Shown: positions 55,308-63,912, numbered from the stretch's first letter. The stretch: 64,000 bases of DNA from Kitasatospora sp. GP82 (GCF_029892105.1 NZ_JARZAJ010000005.1:62001-126000); one strand, 5' to 3'. Translations and numbers: made by a program. Notes: a model not told the origin generated them from the letters alone.

Positions 55308-55799
55308 TCAGCCGACTTCGTAGACCAGCGCCGTGGCGAGCGCGGCCAGCCCCTCGCCCCGGCCGGTGAGACCGAGGCCGTCGGTGGTGGTGCCGGAGAC
55401 GGAGACCGGGGCGCCGACGGCGGCGGAGAGTGCGGCCTGCGCCTCGTCCCGACGCTTGCCGATCTTCGGGCGGACGCCGATCACCTGGACCGAGACATTG
55501 CCGATCTCGAAACCGGCCTCGCGGACCAGCCGGGCCGCCTCGCCGAGCAGCTTCACCCCGGCCGCGCCCGACCACTCGGGCCGGTCGGTGCCGAAGTGCG
55601 CCCCCAGGTCACCGATCCCGGCAGCCGAGAAGAGCGCGTCGCAGGCCGCGTGGGCGGCCACGTCCGCGTCCGAGTGCCCGGCCAGGCCGAACTCCGAGTC
55701 CGGCCACTGAAGACCGGCCACCCAGAGCGGGCGGCCCGCCTCGAAGGCGTGCACATCGGTGCCGATGCCGATCCGCGGCACCACAGGGTCAGAAGCCAT
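55308..55799 (-). CDS. ispF: 2-C-methyl-D-erythritol 2,4-cyclodiphosphate synthase
   Basis: The 163-aa protein contains the zinc site and IspF signature [40 protein letters not shown] (Asp and His ligands) and the late [19 protein letters not shown]. It makes MEcPP in the non-mevalonate isoprenoid pathway, the source of IPP for the prenyltransferase elsewhere in this window. Its ATG at 55799 lies inside the end of ispD (11-base overlap), so the two are translationally coupled. The trimeric enzyme is cytoplasmic. Confidence 0.95.
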   Translation of the reverse strand: MASDPVVPRIGIGTDVHAFEAGRPLWVAGLQWPDSEFGLAGHSDADVAAHAACDALFSAAGIGDLGAHFGTDRPEWSGAAGVKLLGEAARLVREAGFEIGNVSVQVIGVRPKIGKRRDEAQAALSAAVGAPVSVSGTTTDGLGLTGRGEGLAALATALVYEVG

Positions 55800-56544
55800 C
55801 GGAGGCCCTCCGTCGGGCGAGTACGGCCTCGGCGAGTACGAGGTCCAGCGGGCGGGTGACCTTGAAGGCCTCTTCGTGGCCGGGCACGACGACCACCTGG
55901 CCGCCGTAGCGCTCGACCAGTCCGGCGTCGTCGGTGACCGGCGGCAGCGCGCCGTCGGCCTCCTCGGCCAGCGCCTTCTGGTGCACCTCGTGCAGGGTGT
56001 CCCGACGGAAGCCCTGCGGGGTCTGTACGGCGCGCAGCGTGGCGCGCTCGGGCGTGTCGAGCACCGGCTCGGGGCCGCCCGGTGTGGTGGCGGAGGCCAC
56101 CCGCTTGACGGTGTCCGCCAGCGGTACGGCCGGGACGACGGCCTCGGCGCCCGCGCGGACGGCGGCCGCGACCGCGTCCACCACGTCCACCGGCACCAGC
56201 GGCCGGGCCGCGTCGTGCACCAGCACGATCTCGGTCCCGGCCGGGATCGCGGCCAGACCCAGGCGCACCGACTCCTGGCGGGTGGCGCCGCCGGCCACCA
56301 CCCGGACGTCCTTGCCGTCCAGACCGTGGCTGTCCAGCAGCGCGGCCACCTCGGCCTCGCCGCCGGGCGGCGCCGCGACCACGACGAGACCGACTGCCCG
56401 GCTGCGTGCCAGGGCCCGTACCGCGTGCACCAGCAGGGGCACCCCGCCGAGCTCGCGCAGGGCCTTCGGGGCTCCGGGCCCGAGCCGCTCGCCCCGGCCT
56501 GCGGCTGGTACGACGGCTGCTGCAACTGCTGCTGTGGCGTTCAG
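55789..56544 (-). CDS. ispD: 2-C-methyl-D-erythritol 4-phosphate cytidylyltransferase, apparent CTG start
   Basis: The 251-aa nucleotidyltransferase has the CTP-binding N-terminus [19 protein letters not shown], then [13 protein letters not shown] and VHDAARPLV, and the late [12 protein letters not shown] segment. In this frame an in-frame TGA stands 2 codons before CTG (56542-56544) and no ATG, GTG or TTG occurs before the essential GxG motif; the next GTG would delete it. The CTG is 6 bases after a perfect AAGGAG site. I therefore place the start at CTG. IspD makes CDP-ME and is followed by ispF with an 11-base overlap. Confidence 0.88.
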   Translation of the reverse strand: MNATAAVAAAVVPAAGRGERLGPGAPKALRELGGVPLLVHAVRALARSRAVGLVVVAAPPGGEAEVAALLDSHGLDGKDVRVVAGGATRQESVRLGLAAIPAGTEIVLVHDAARPLVPVDVVDAVAAAVRAGAEAVVPAVPLADTVKRVASATTPGGPEPVLDTPERATLRAVQTPQGFRRDTLHEVHQKALAEEADGALPPVTDDAGLVERYGGQVVVVPGHEEAFKVTRPLDLVLAEAVLARRRASDGF

Positions 56545-56856
56545 GTTTCACTCCTTCGCCGAAGTGGGTATGGCCATGGCGTGCGCGGCGGGTGCACGGC
56601 GCGGACCCCTTCCAACCGCGAGTCCGTGAGCCTCCGCACACTCCTCAGGGCCCCGCGGGGCAGAGTCACCGTCGCACCGAGTTCCGCCGTGGTCCACCGC
56701 GTCGACACACTCCCGGGCTTGCACACGCCCGGGCGCGGGTATGCCGAAGCGCCCGAAGTGCCGCCGCACCATCCGTCCCGGTACGCGGGGTACCGGACCA
56801 TGATGGCGCGCCGACATCGGGCGCCGTGGCATTGCGGGGCTACCGTGAGGTCGGCC
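56545..56856. other. Region between carD and ispD
   Basis: About 310 bases containing a carD terminator-like hairpin (CCCGGGC 56712-56718 / GCCCGGG 56727-56733) and the AAGGAG ribosome site of ispD. No gene is supported. Confidence 0.5.
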
Positions 56857-57339
56857 TCAGGAGGCCAGCACCTCGTCGAGCAGCGTCTCCGCCTTGTCCT
56901 CGTTGGTGTTCTCGGCCAGAGCAAGCTCGCTGACCAGGATCTGCCGGGCCTTGGCCAGCATTCGCTTCTCACCGGCCGACAGACCGCGCTCGCGCTCGCG
57001 GCGCCACAGGTCGCGCACGACCTCGGCAACCTTGATGACGTCGCCGGACGCCAGCTTCTCCAGGTTCGCCTTGTAGCGGCGGGACCAGTTGGTGGGCTCT
57101 TCGGTGTACGGTGCACGAAGCACCTCGAAGACGCGGTCCAGACCCTCCTGGCCGACTACGTCACGCACGCCGACGAACTCTGCGTTCTCAGCGGGCACGC
57201 GCAGCGTCAGGTCTCCCTGCTGCACCTTCAGCACCAGGTAGGTCTTGTCCACACCCTTGATCTGGCGAGTTTCGATGGCCTCGATCAGCGCAGCCCCGTG
57301 ATGGGGGTAGACCACCGTGTCGCCAACCTTGAACGTCAT
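56857..57339 (-). CDS. carD: CarD-family transcription regulator
   Basis: The 160-aa protein has the N-terminal RNA-polymerase-interaction domain ([26 protein letters not shown], residues 1-55) and the C-terminal helical DNA-binding domain with the conserved Trp region ([36 protein letters not shown]). CarD binds the beta subunit of RNA polymerase and stabilises open complexes at rRNA and many other promoters; it is essential in mycobacteria. It is placed beside ispD-ispF as in other actinobacteria. The -10-like TATTCT box upstream (about 57366) may form its promoter. Confidence 0.96.
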   Translation of the reverse strand: MTFKVGDTVVYPHHGAALIEAIETRQIKGVDKTYLVLKVQQGDLTLRVPAENAEFVGVRDVVGQEGLDRVFEVLRAPYTEEPTNWSRRYKANLEKLASGDVIKVAEVVRDLWRRERERGLSAGEKRMLAKARQILVSELALAENTNEDKAETLLDEVLAS

Positions 57340-57793
57340 GTGACAGGACCCCTTCCGTGGCTTTCCAGAATAACACGCTTTTCGGCGCACCCGAAGGGCG
57401 TTTTCGCAGGTCAGGGCCGGTCTCGGGGCTTGACAAGCACCCCCTTCACGTGCTGCGACCGATGTTCGACGGAGGCTTCCCGCAGGTCGGAGGCGGTATG
57501 GAGGACCTGACGAAACCTGTGGCGACACTGCGGAAACCATGATTGGATCTTGAGTTTTTGCCGCGTACTCCGTCGTGGCCCGATCTTGCTTTCGGCCCGG
57601 TTCCACCGGCCGGACGGGGGGCGACCGGCGGGTGACCATCGTTCGTGCGCGGCGTACCCCTCAGCCGTACGGCCGAGCAAGGCCGTACGGGCACCCGGGG
57701 CGCGACACGGGGCCACCCCGTGAGTAGCGGATAAGTGCGGTCGGTAGTCTGAGCCCTGACCACCCGACACGTGATCCAAGGAGAAGCGCCGCC
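57340..57793. other. Divergent region between carD and the DUF461-like lipoprotein
   Basis: About 450 bases. It includes a locally AT-rich stretch near the carD start, a perfect 10-bp inverted repeat CCGTACGGCC / GGCCGTACGG at 57665-57674 and 57681-57690, a TAGTCT -10-like box at 57745-57750 and an AAGGAG site for the lipoprotein gene. No gene is supported. Confidence 0.5.
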
Positions 57794-58480
57794 GTGAGCC
57801 GGAGCCTTCGACGCGGCGCCATCGCCGCCCTCGTCCTCGCAGCGATCGTCCCGCTGTCCGCCTGCGCCGCCGGGAACACCCCGGACACCCTGCAGATCAA
57901 GCCGGACAACGCGGCGGCCTCGCTCGGGGAGAACCTCAAGCTCAACAACATCGTGGTGGTGACCAAGGCCGACGCCGTCGCCGATCAGACCGGCCCGGCC
58001 AACGTCTCGGTCAACATCGCCAACAGCGGCACCTCCCCCGAGGCATTGCAGTCCGTCACCGTCGGCGAGGGCGCCGCCGCGACCTTCACCGACGCCAAGG
58101 GCGCTCCGCTCAGCGAGATCGTCATCCCGGCCGGCGGCTCGGTGCTGCTCGGCGGCGAGGGCCAGCCCGCCGCGCACCTCGCCTCGGCTGCCGTCAAGGT
58201 CGGCGGCTTCGCCCCGGCCACCTTCGCCTTCGCCAAGGCCGGCAAGGTCACCGCCCAGGCCCAGGTCGCCCCGGCCACCGGCCTGTACGCCGCTTTCGGC
58301 CCGGCCGTGGCTCCCGCCGCTCCGTCGGGCACCGCGTCCGCCCCGGCTTCGGCCCCGGCTTCGGCCCCGGCCTCCGCCCCCGCCTCGGCCCCGGCGTCCG
58401 CCCCGGCTTCGGCGCCCGCTTCGGCCCCGGCCTCCGCCCCGGCCGGTACGACCCCGAGTGGCAGCCCGAGCGCGCACTGA
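57794..58480 (+). CDS. DUF461-like lipoprotein with SAPA-repeat C-terminus
   Basis: The 228-aa product has a lipoprotein signal: basic start, hydrophobic core (IAALVLAAIVPLSAC) with lipobox LSAC at Cys24, then a beta-sandwich domain (NNIVVVTKADAVADQTGPANVSVNIANSG) of the DUF461/PCu(A)C type. The usual copper ligands of that fold (HxM) are absent. The last ~50 residues are a SAPA tandem repeat. GTG with AAGGAG 9 bases upstream is the start. It lies convergent to phoP and is likely anchored outside the membrane; function uncertain. Confidence 0.82.
   Translation: MSRSLRRGAIAALVLAAIVPLSACAAGNTPDTLQIKPDNAAASLGENLKLNNIVVVTKADAVADQTGPANVSVNIANSGTSPEALQSVTVGEGAAATFTDAKGAPLSEIVIPAGGSVLLGGEGQPAAHLASAAVKVGGFAPATFAFAKAGKVTAQAQVAPATGLYAAFGPAVAPAAPSGTASAPASAPASAPASAPASAPASAPASAPASAPASAPAGTTPSGSPSAH
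58339..58440 (+). repeat. 12-bp tandem repeat coding for SAPA
   Basis: About eight copies of a 12-bp unit (TCGGCCCCGGCT and variants) encode the SAPA tail of the DUF461-like lipoprotein. Copy-number change would keep the frame. Confidence 0.88.
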
Positions 58481-58553
58481 CGCCGGTCAGCGACCACGCA
58501 AACGGCGAAGGGCCCCTGCTGAGCAGGGGCCCTTCGTGTTCCGTCCAGGCGGT

Positions 58554-59249
58554 TTACGGCTCGAACTTGTAGCCGAGGCCGCGCACCGTCACCAGGTAGC
58601 GCGGCGCTCCCGGGTCGGGCTCGATCTTCGCCCGCAGGCGCTTGACGTGGACGTCCAGGGTCTTGGTGTCGCCCACGTAGTCGGCGCCCCAGACCCGGTC
58701 GATCAGCTGCATCCGGGTGAGCACCCGGCCCGCGTTGCGCAGCAGCATCTCCAGCAGGTCGAACTCCTTCAGCGGCAGGTCGACCTTGGCGCCGTCCACC
58801 GTGACCACGTGCCGATCGACGTCCATCCGGACCGGGCCCGCCTCCAGCGCGCCCGGGCCGCCGCTGTCGCCGCTGCCGTTGCCGTCCTCACCGCGGCGGC
58901 GCAGCACCGCCCGGATCCGGGCGACCAGCTCACGGGTGGAGTAGGGCTTGGTGACGTAGTCGTCGGCTCCTATCTCCAGCCCGACGACCTTGTCGATCTC
59001 ACTGTCCTTGGCCGTCACCATGATCACCGGGACATTGGAGCGGACCCGCAGCTGGCGGCAGACCTCGGTGCCGGGCAGGCCGGGGAGCATCAGGTCGAGC
59101 AGCACCAGGTCGGCGCCATTGCGTTCGAACTGCTCCAGGGCGTCGGGCCCGGTGGCGGCGATGGCCACCTCGAAGCCCTCCTTGCGGAGCATGTACGACA
59201 GGGCGTCGCTGAACGACTCCTCGTCCTCGACCACCAGTACTCGGGTCAC
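58554..59249 (-). CDS. phoP: Phosphate response regulator PhoP
   Basis: The 231-aa OmpR/PhoB-type regulator has a receiver domain with acidic triad and phosphoacceptor (VLVVEDEESFSDALSYML; LVLLDLMLPGLPGTEVC, Asp near 53), Thr and Lys of the switch (IMVTAKD; DDYVTKPYSTRELVARI), a Gly/Asp/Ser-rich linker, and a C-terminal winged helix (LPLKEFDLLEMLLRNAGRVLTRMQLID; TLDVHVKRLRAKIE). PhoP activates phosphate-scavenging genes and represses antibiotic production. Its GTG overlaps the phoR stop (GTGA). It is divergent, via phoR, from phoU; assignment to the Pho regulon is strong from that context. Confidence 0.95.
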   Translation of the reverse strand: MTRVLVVEDEESFSDALSYMLRKEGFEVAIAATGPDALEQFERNGADLVLLDLMLPGLPGTEVCRQLRVRSNVPVIMVTAKDSEIDKVVGLEIGADDYVTKPYSTRELVARIRAVLRRRGEDGNGSGDSGGPGALEAGPVRMDVDRHVVTVDGAKVDLPLKEFDLLEMLLRNAGRVLTRMQLIDRVWGADYVGDTKTLDVHVKRLRAKIEPDPGAPRYLVTVRGLGYKFEP

Positions 59250-60523
59250 GATCGGGCCTCCGGGGCAGGAAGGGGGATTGCGGTTACGGGGGGTTCGTTC
59301 GACAGGTCGGGTACGGGGTGCTCCGCCGGGGCCTGCCCGGCGGGGAGCCGCACCGTGAAGGTAGAGCCTTGGCCCTCGACGCTCCAGACGGACACGGTGC
59401 CGCCGTGGGAGGCAGCGACGTGTTTGACGATGGAGAGGCCGAGGCCGGTTCCGCCGGTGGCCCGGGAGCGGGCCGGATCGACGCGGTAGAAGCGCTCGAA
59501 GATCCGCTCGCGGTCCTTCTCCGAGATTCCGATGCCCTGGTCGGTCACCGATATCTCGATCAGCTCGCCGTCCGCCTCGCCGAGTGCGGCGGCGCTGGAG
59601 ATGCGACGGGTGGCGATGGCCACCCGGGTGCGGGGCGGACTGTAGTTGACGGCGTTCTCGACCAGGTTGCCGAGTGCGGCGGCCAGCTGGCCGCGGTTGC
59701 CGTGCAGATAGAGCTCACCGATGCCGCCCGCCGCGATATGGATCTGCTTGGCGGCGGCCGGCTGGCGGCAGCGGTCGATCGCCTCGGCGATCAACTCGTC
59801 CACCGGCACCGGCTCCGGGTCCATCAGCAGCTGGTCGTCCTGGACCCGGGAGAGGTCGATGATCTCCTGGACCAGGCTGGCCAGCCTGGTGGCCTCGATC
59901 TGCATCCGGCCGGCGAAGCGCTGGACGGCCTCCGGGTCGTCGGAAGCGTCCGCGACGGCCTCGGAGAGCAGCGAGAGCGCACCGACGGGGGTCTTGAGCT
60001 CATGGCTGACGTTGGCCACGAAGTCGCGGCGGACCGCCTCGATCCGGCGGCGCTCGGTGAGGTCCTCGACCAGGACCAGCACCAGCCGCGAGCCGAGCGG
60101 GGCGACCCGGACCGAGACCGCGAGCGGCTCGGCCGCCCGGGCGACGCCCGGACGGGGAACCTCCAGCTCGACCTGCCGGATCTCACCGTCCCTGCGGGTC
60201 GCCCTGGCCAGCGAGAGCATCTGCTCGACAGCCATCGCACCGCCCCTGACCAGGCCCATCGCATAGGCGGCCGAGCTGGCCTTGACCACCTCGTCGCCCT
60301 CGCCGAGCACGATGGCACAGGAGCGCAGCACGGAGAGCACGGTGTCCACGCCGGGCGGCAGCGCCGGCTCCTGGGTCGGTGCGCTGCTCACACTGGTTCG
60401 GTTCTTGCCGCTGCTGCCACGGTTCAGCTCACGCTCGCTCCAACGGAACGCTATGGCGGCTGTGAGGCCGACACCGAGCCCGGCTATGGCGCAGGCAGCG
60501 GCGGCAGCCACATTCACGTCCAT
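59246..60523 (-). CDS. phoR: Phosphate sensor histidine kinase PhoR
   Basis: The 425-aa sensor kinase has one N-terminal membrane helix (VAAAAACAIAGLGVGLTAAIAFRW), a PAS-like region, the H box FVANVSHELKTPVGALS (phosphoacceptor His), N box LVENAVNYSPP, G1 VTDQGIGISEKDRERIFERF and G2 TGGTGLGLSIVKHV. Like Streptomyces PhoR it lacks a large external domain, so it probably senses phosphate state through PhoU and the Pst transporter. The ATG is 6 bases after TAGGCT (60530-60535), matching the leaderless phoRP promoter known from S. coelicolor. It overlaps phoP. Confidence 0.95.
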   Translation of the reverse strand: MDVNVAAAAACAIAGLGVGLTAAIAFRWSERELNRGSSGKNRTSVSSAPTQEPALPPGVDTVLSVLRSCAIVLGEGDEVVKASSAAYAMGLVRGGAMAVEQMLSLARATRRDGEIRQVELEVPRPGVARAAEPLAVSVRVAPLGSRLVLVLVEDLTERRRIEAVRRDFVANVSHELKTPVGALSLLSEAVADASDDPEAVQRFAGRMQIEATRLASLVQEIIDLSRVQDDQLLMDPEPVPVDELIAEAIDRCRQPAAAKQIHIAAGGIGELYLHGNRGQLAAALGNLVENAVNYSPPRTRVAIATRRISSAAALGEADGELIEISVTDQGIGISEKDRERIFERFYRVDPARSRATGGTGLGLSIVKHVAASHGGTVSVWSVEGQGSTFTVRLPAGQAPAEHPVPDLSNEPPVTAIPLPAPEARS

Positions 60524-60596
60524 ACGGCCAGCCTAAGCGCTAGGTGAAGACCTCCCCCAAGAGTGCGATCAAGGGATCGGCCTTACGTTGCCGAGA

Positions 60597-60629
60597 ATTC
60601 ACCTTCAGGTTTCCACCGGTTCACTGCAC
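60597..60629. promoter_or_regulatory. PHO-box-like repeats between phoR and phoU
   Basis: Three 11-bp units in line, ATTCACCTTCA, GGTTTCCACCG and GTTCACTGCAC, match the GTTCACC-type PhoP box layout (the outer two TTCAC cores are exactly 22 bases apart; the middle unit is degenerate). The location in the phoR-phoU divergent promoter is where PHO boxes occur in Streptomyces. Confidence 0.65.
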
Positions 60630-60820
60630 CGGCCGTGCGTGGTCGCCCGGACGGCCCAATGTGGGTGGCGCAGCCCGTGTGGGCGGTGGCGCGCGTACGA
60701 TTCGCGCCACCAGCAGCGGCCTTCCCGGCCGTCGTACGCGATGCCCGCCGGGCGTGACCGTACGGAATGACGGGATGCCCGGTCGGCACCGCCACCGACA
60801 CAGCTACTGAGGGAGAGAGC

Positions 60821-61501
60821 ATGCGCGACGCGTACCACGAGGAACTCGACTCGATCAGCGACGGACTGGTCGAGATGGCCCGGCTGGTCGGTTCGGCCAT
60901 GGGCCGGGCCACCACTGCGCTGCTCGACGCGGACCTGGCGCTGGCCGAGAGCGTCATCGCCGCCGACGAGAAGGTCAACGCGCTCCACCACGACCTGGAG
61001 AGCCGGGCCATCGACCTGCTGGCCCGCCAGCAGCCGGTCGCGACCGACCTGCGGATCGTCGTCACCAGCCTGCGGATGAGCGCCGACCTCGAGCGCTGCG
61101 GCGACCTGGCCCGCCATGTCGCCAAGGTGGCCAGACTGCGCTACCCCGCCACGGCGGTCCCGCGTGACCTGCACTCGATCGTGCTGGAGATGGGGCAGCT
61201 CGCCCAGCGGCTGGTCGCCAAGGCCGGCCAGGTCATAGCCACCAAGGACGTGGACAAGGCGCTGGAGCTGGAGCAGGACGACGACGCGATCGACGCGCTG
61301 CACCGCGAGCTCTTCTCGCACCTGCTGGACGACCGCTGGCAGCACGGCATCGAGACGGCCGTGGACGTGACCCTGGTCGGCCGGTACTACGAGCGCTTCG
61401 CCGACCACGCGGTGTCGGTGGCCAAGCGCGTGGTGTTCCTGGTGACGGGCGAGCACGCGGGCGAGTTCGTCCCGGCCACCGAGGTCGGCAGCGCCGAGTA
61501 G
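60821..61501 (+). CDS. phoU: Phosphate-transport regulator PhoU
   Basis: The 226-aa all-helical protein consists of two PhoU repeats, each with the E-D-x-x-D-type metal-site pattern (ADEKVNALHHDLESRAIDLLARQQPVATDLR; QDDDAIDALHRELFSHLL), and ends with VGRYYERFADHAVSVAKRVVFLV. PhoU binds metal clusters and couples the Pst transporter to PhoR, keeping the Pho system off when phosphate is plentiful. Divergent from phoR with a 297-base shared promoter region. GGGAGAG lies before the ATG. Confidence 0.96.
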   Translation: MRDAYHEELDSISDGLVEMARLVGSAMGRATTALLDADLALAESVIAADEKVNALHHDLESRAIDLLARQQPVATDLRIVVTSLRMSADLERCGDLARHVAKVARLRYPATAVPRDLHSIVLEMGQLAQRLVAKAGQVIATKDVDKALELEQDDDAIDALHRELFSHLLDDRWQHGIETAVDVTLVGRYYERFADHAVSVAKRVVFLVTGEHAGEFVPATEVGSAE

Positions 61502-61612
61502 GCAGCCCCCTCGGGGGCGCGCGAGGCGGTTGCACTGCTGAACCGCGCGCCCAGGGTCCCCGGCGGGGGGCGCACGGAAGCGCCGTCCGGCCACCACCAC
61601 GCGCCCGTTGAC

Positions 61613-61631
61613 GCCCCGTCACCAACGGGGC
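61613..61631 (+). terminator. Hairpin after phoU
   Basis: GCCCCGT (61613-61619) and ACGGGGC (61625-61631) with a 5-base loop. Short; may be a weak terminator or mRNA leader structure. A second hairpin, GCACAC-CGAC-GTGTGC, is at 61648-61663. Confidence 0.45.
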
Positions 61632-61688
61632 TTCACTCATGGAGTAGGCACACCGACGTGTGCCCGTACCGAGGAGGGCCCCAGCGCG

Positions 61689-61868
61689 ATGAAGGCAACC
61701 CCGACCCCGAACACTCCCCCGCCGAGCATCACCGAGCCGTCCGCACCGGCCCTGCTCCCGATCCTCGCCGCCGGCTGCGGCTGCGGCCCCGGCTGCGGCT
61801 GCGGCTGCCAGTCGGGCGCGCCGTGCCAGTGCGGCGGCGCCAGCGGCGGCTGCTGCGGCGGCCACTGA
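61689..61868 (+). CDS. Cysteine-rich small protein (59 aa), metallothionein-like
   Basis: The ATG at 61689 lies about 10 bases after GAGGAGG. The peptide has a Pro/Thr/Ser-rich N-terminal 26 residues with a short hydrophobic patch (ALLPILAAG) and then nine cysteines in the last 33 residues, mostly as GC or CxC pairs (CGCGPGCGCGC, PCQC, CC). CxC-rich tails bind zinc, copper or cadmium in metallothioneins; a natural-product precursor is an alternative. It is followed by a 16-bp terminator. I recall similar small proteins near phoU in other Streptomyces, but no name. An ATG further upstream is in frame but less well placed. Confidence 0.65.
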   Translation: MKATPTPNTPPPSITEPSAPALLPILAAGCGCGPGCGCGCQSGAPCQCGGASGGCCGGH

Positions 61869-61886
61869 GCAGCCGCGTCCCGTCCG

Positions 61887-61930
61887 CAGGCCGGGTGCCC
61901 CCAACCGCTCGGCGGGGGGCACCCGGCCTG
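61887..61930. terminator. Strong bidirectional terminator between the two small ORFs
   Basis: A perfect 16-bp inverted repeat (61887-61902 and 61915-61930) lies 18 bases after the cysteine-rich gene and 4 bases after the 20-codon ORF. Confidence 0.92.
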
Positions 61931-61934
61931 CGCG

Positions 61935-61997
61935 TCAGAAGGTGACGTCGGTGCAGGAGTAGAAGGCAGCCGCCACCAGGGCGTGGCGCTTACGCAT
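61935..61997 (-). CDS. 20-codon ORF with its own promoter and terminator
   Basis: The ORF encodes MRKRHALVAAAFYSCTDVTF. It is supported by three signals in a row on the same strand: a near-consensus promoter at 62137-62165 (TTGACG-N17-TACCGT), a perfect AAGGAG ribosome site 6 bases before the ATG, and a 16-bp terminator stem 4 bases after the stop. The peptide has a basic N-terminus, a short hydrophobic core and one Cys. No following gene on this strand could make it a leader peptide: the next gene in this direction is convergent. It is below usual annotation limits; function unknown. Confidence 0.6.
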   Translation of the reverse strand: MRKRHALVAAAFYSCTDVTF

Positions 61998-62269
61998 GGT
62001 GCTCCTTCCTGAACCCGCTTCTGGACATGCCAAGGCGGGGCGTGGGGGTGGATGGAGTGCACGGAGGCGCAGCCCGCATGCGTGGGGGCGGGATCCGAGA
62101 ACGGATGGTGGCGCGCCCGCGCCGGTTCCGGCACATACGGTAGAAGCGCGGCCGTCGGCCGTCAATGGTCTGAACCACCTCTGAAACACCCCTGAAGACC
62201 TCGAACTTCCTTGTACAGCAGGGGCGTTGCCGGACAGGAGGCATCGGCCCCGGGCGCCGTCGCACGAGC
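61998..62269. other. Leader and upstream region of the 20-codon ORF
   Basis: Mostly the predicted ~130-base untranslated leader and promoter (62137-62165) of the 20-codon ORF; the remainder to 62269 holds no supported gene. Confidence 0.5.
62137..62165 (-). promoter_or_regulatory. Vegetative promoter for the 20-codon ORF
   Basis: On the minus strand TTGACG (62160-62165), 17 bases, then TACCGT (62137-62142): one of the best HrdB-type promoters in the window. It would give a leader of about 130 bases. Confidence 0.75.
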
Positions 62270-62309
62270 GAGCCCCCTGCCACGCGGGAGATCCGCAGGC
62301 AGGGGGCTC
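62270..62309 (-). terminator. Terminator of gpmA
   Basis: GAGCCCCCTGCC (62270-62281) pairs perfectly with 62298-62309, with inner CGCGG/CCGC pairs; it lies 34 bases after the gpmA stop. Confidence 0.88.
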
Positions 62310-62342
62310 GGTTGCGCTCGAGCACTCTTCGAGGCGCGGGGA

Positions 62343-63101
62343 CTACTTCTTGCCCTGGTTCTTCACGGCCTCGATGGCGGCCGCGGCGGCCTCGGCGTCC
62401 AGGTAGCGGCCGCCCTTGACGACCGGCTTGAAGTCGGCGTCCAGCTCGTACACCAGCGGGATGCCGGTGGGGATGTTCAGGCCCGCGATGTCCTCGTCCG
62501 AGATGCCGTCGAGGTGCTTGACCAGCGCACGCAGGCTGTTGCCGTGGGCGGTGACCAGGACGGTCCGGCCGGCGGCCAGGTCCGGGACGATCGCGTCGTA
62601 CCAGTACGGCAGCATGCGCTCGACGACGTCCTTGAGGCACTCGGTGCGCGGGCGCAGCTCGCTCGGGATGTCGGCGTAGCGGGCGTCACCGGCCTGCGAG
62701 TACTCGGCGTCGTCGGCGAGCACCGGCGGCGGGGTGTCGTACGAGCGGCGCCAGAGCTGGAACTGCTCCTCGCCGAACTCGGCCAGGGTCTGGGCCTTGT
62801 CCTTGCCCTGGAGCGCACCGTAGTGGCGCTCGTTCAGGCGCCAGCTGCGGCTGACCGGGATCCAGTGGCGGTCGGCCTTGTCCAGGGCGATCTGCGAGGT
62901 GCGGATAGCGCGGCGCAGCAGGGAGGTGTGCACCACGTCGGGGAAGAAGCCCTCGGCGGCGAGCAGCTCGCCACCGCGCGCAGCCTCCTTCTCGCCCTTC
63001 TCGTTGAGGTCGACGTCGACCCAGCCGGTGAAAAGGTTCTTCTGGTTCCACTGGCTCTCGCCGTGGCGGAGCAGGATGAGTCGGTACGTCGTGTCAGCCA
63101 T
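62343..63101 (-). CDS. gpmA: 2,3-bisphosphoglycerate-dependent phosphoglycerate mutase
   Basis: The 252-aa histidine phosphatase-fold enzyme has the catalytic [12 protein letters not shown], then [17 protein letters not shown] (Glu and His), and the second His in [15 protein letters not shown]. These define the cofactor-dependent mutase (PGAM-i excluded), which interconverts 3- and 2-phosphoglycerate in glycolysis. The ATG lies exactly 7 bases after TAAGCT (63109-63114), so a leaderless mRNA is likely. It follows the YbjN-type gene in the same direction. Confidence 0.96.
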   Translation of the reverse strand: MADTTYRLILLRHGESQWNQKNLFTGWVDVDLNEKGEKEAARGGELLAAEGFFPDVVHTSLLRRAIRTSQIALDKADRHWIPVSRSWRLNERHYGALQGKDKAQTLAEFGEEQFQLWRRSYDTPPPVLADDAEYSQAGDARYADIPSELRPRTECLKDVVERMLPYWYDAIVPDLAAGRTVLVTAHGNSLRALVKHLDGISDEDIAGLNIPTGIPLVYELDADFKPVVKGGRYLDAEAAAAAIEAVKNQGKK

Positions 63102-63241
63102 GGCTCACAGCTTAATGGAGCCGGAAAACCGCCGACCGGGCCGAAAGCCTTTCCGTAAGGTGCATGTACGGCATATGCCGCTTACATGTTCGCCGAGCGG
63201 CCCCTCCTGCATCGGGGCTGCCCGGGGCCGCCCGGGGCCGC

Positions 63242-63784
63242 TCAGCCCTGATCGGTCGGCTGCGGCGGGGTCGCCGGCCCGGCCGGGACGGACAGATGGG
63301 CGAAGGCTTCGAGGTTGCGGGTGGACTCGCCACGCTTGGTGCGCCACTCCCACTCGCGCCGGATGGCGGAGGCGAAGCCGAGTTCGAGCAGGGTGTTGAA
63401 GGGCTCGTCGGCGTTCTCCAGCACGGTGCCGAGCAGCCGGTCCACCGCGTCCGCGGTCAGCGCCTCCAGCGGGAGGCGGCCCGCGAGGTAGACGTCGCCA
63501 AGGCCGTCGATGGCGTACGCGACCCCGAACAGGCGGGTGTTGCGTTCCAGCAGCCAGCGGTAGACCGCCTCGTGGTTCTCGTCAGGGCGGCGGATCACGA
63601 ACGCGTTCACCGAGAGCGTGTGGTCCCCGATGCGCAGTGCGCAGGTGGTGGCCAGCTTCCGGGTGCCCGGCAGCGAGGCGACCAGGGTGTACGGGTCGGT
63701 TGCGGCCGGTTCCCAGGCCACCTCGGCCTCGTCCAGTGCGGCGCGGAGCAGGCCGAGAGCGTCGTCCTTCGTGCGGATTGCCAT
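63242..63784 (-). CDS. YbjN-domain protein
   Basis: The 180-aa product has the YbjN-type alpha/beta core: LRAALDEAEVAWEP, then strands YTLVASLPGTRKLATTCALRIGDHTLSVNAFVIRRPDENHEAVYRWLLERN, and YAIDGLGDVYLAGRLPL with EALTADAVDRLLGTVLENAD. The fold is shared with type III secretion chaperones and probably binds other proteins; no enzymatic activity is known. The ATG is 7 bases after TAGCGT (63792-63797), again the leaderless spacing. In related genomes this gene separates mshA from gpmA, as I recall. Confidence 0.88.
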   Translation of the reverse strand: MAIRTKDDALGLLRAALDEAEVAWEPAATDPYTLVASLPGTRKLATTCALRIGDHTLSVNAFVIRRPDENHEAVYRWLLERNTRLFGVAYAIDGLGDVYLAGRLPLEALTADAVDRLLGTVLENADEPFNTLLELGFASAIRREWEWRTKRGESTRNLEAFAHLSVPAGPATPPQPTDQG

Positions 63785-63912
63785 GGAGGAGACGCTACTC
63801 GGCGGTAGGGGCACAGTGCAGCCGGGTCGGCCGGTGTCTGCGCAGCACCTTCGTGGGCCGAGCTCGGCCCTGCGCCCCGGGCCCGGCCGATGAGCCAGGC
63901 CGTACGGCCCCG

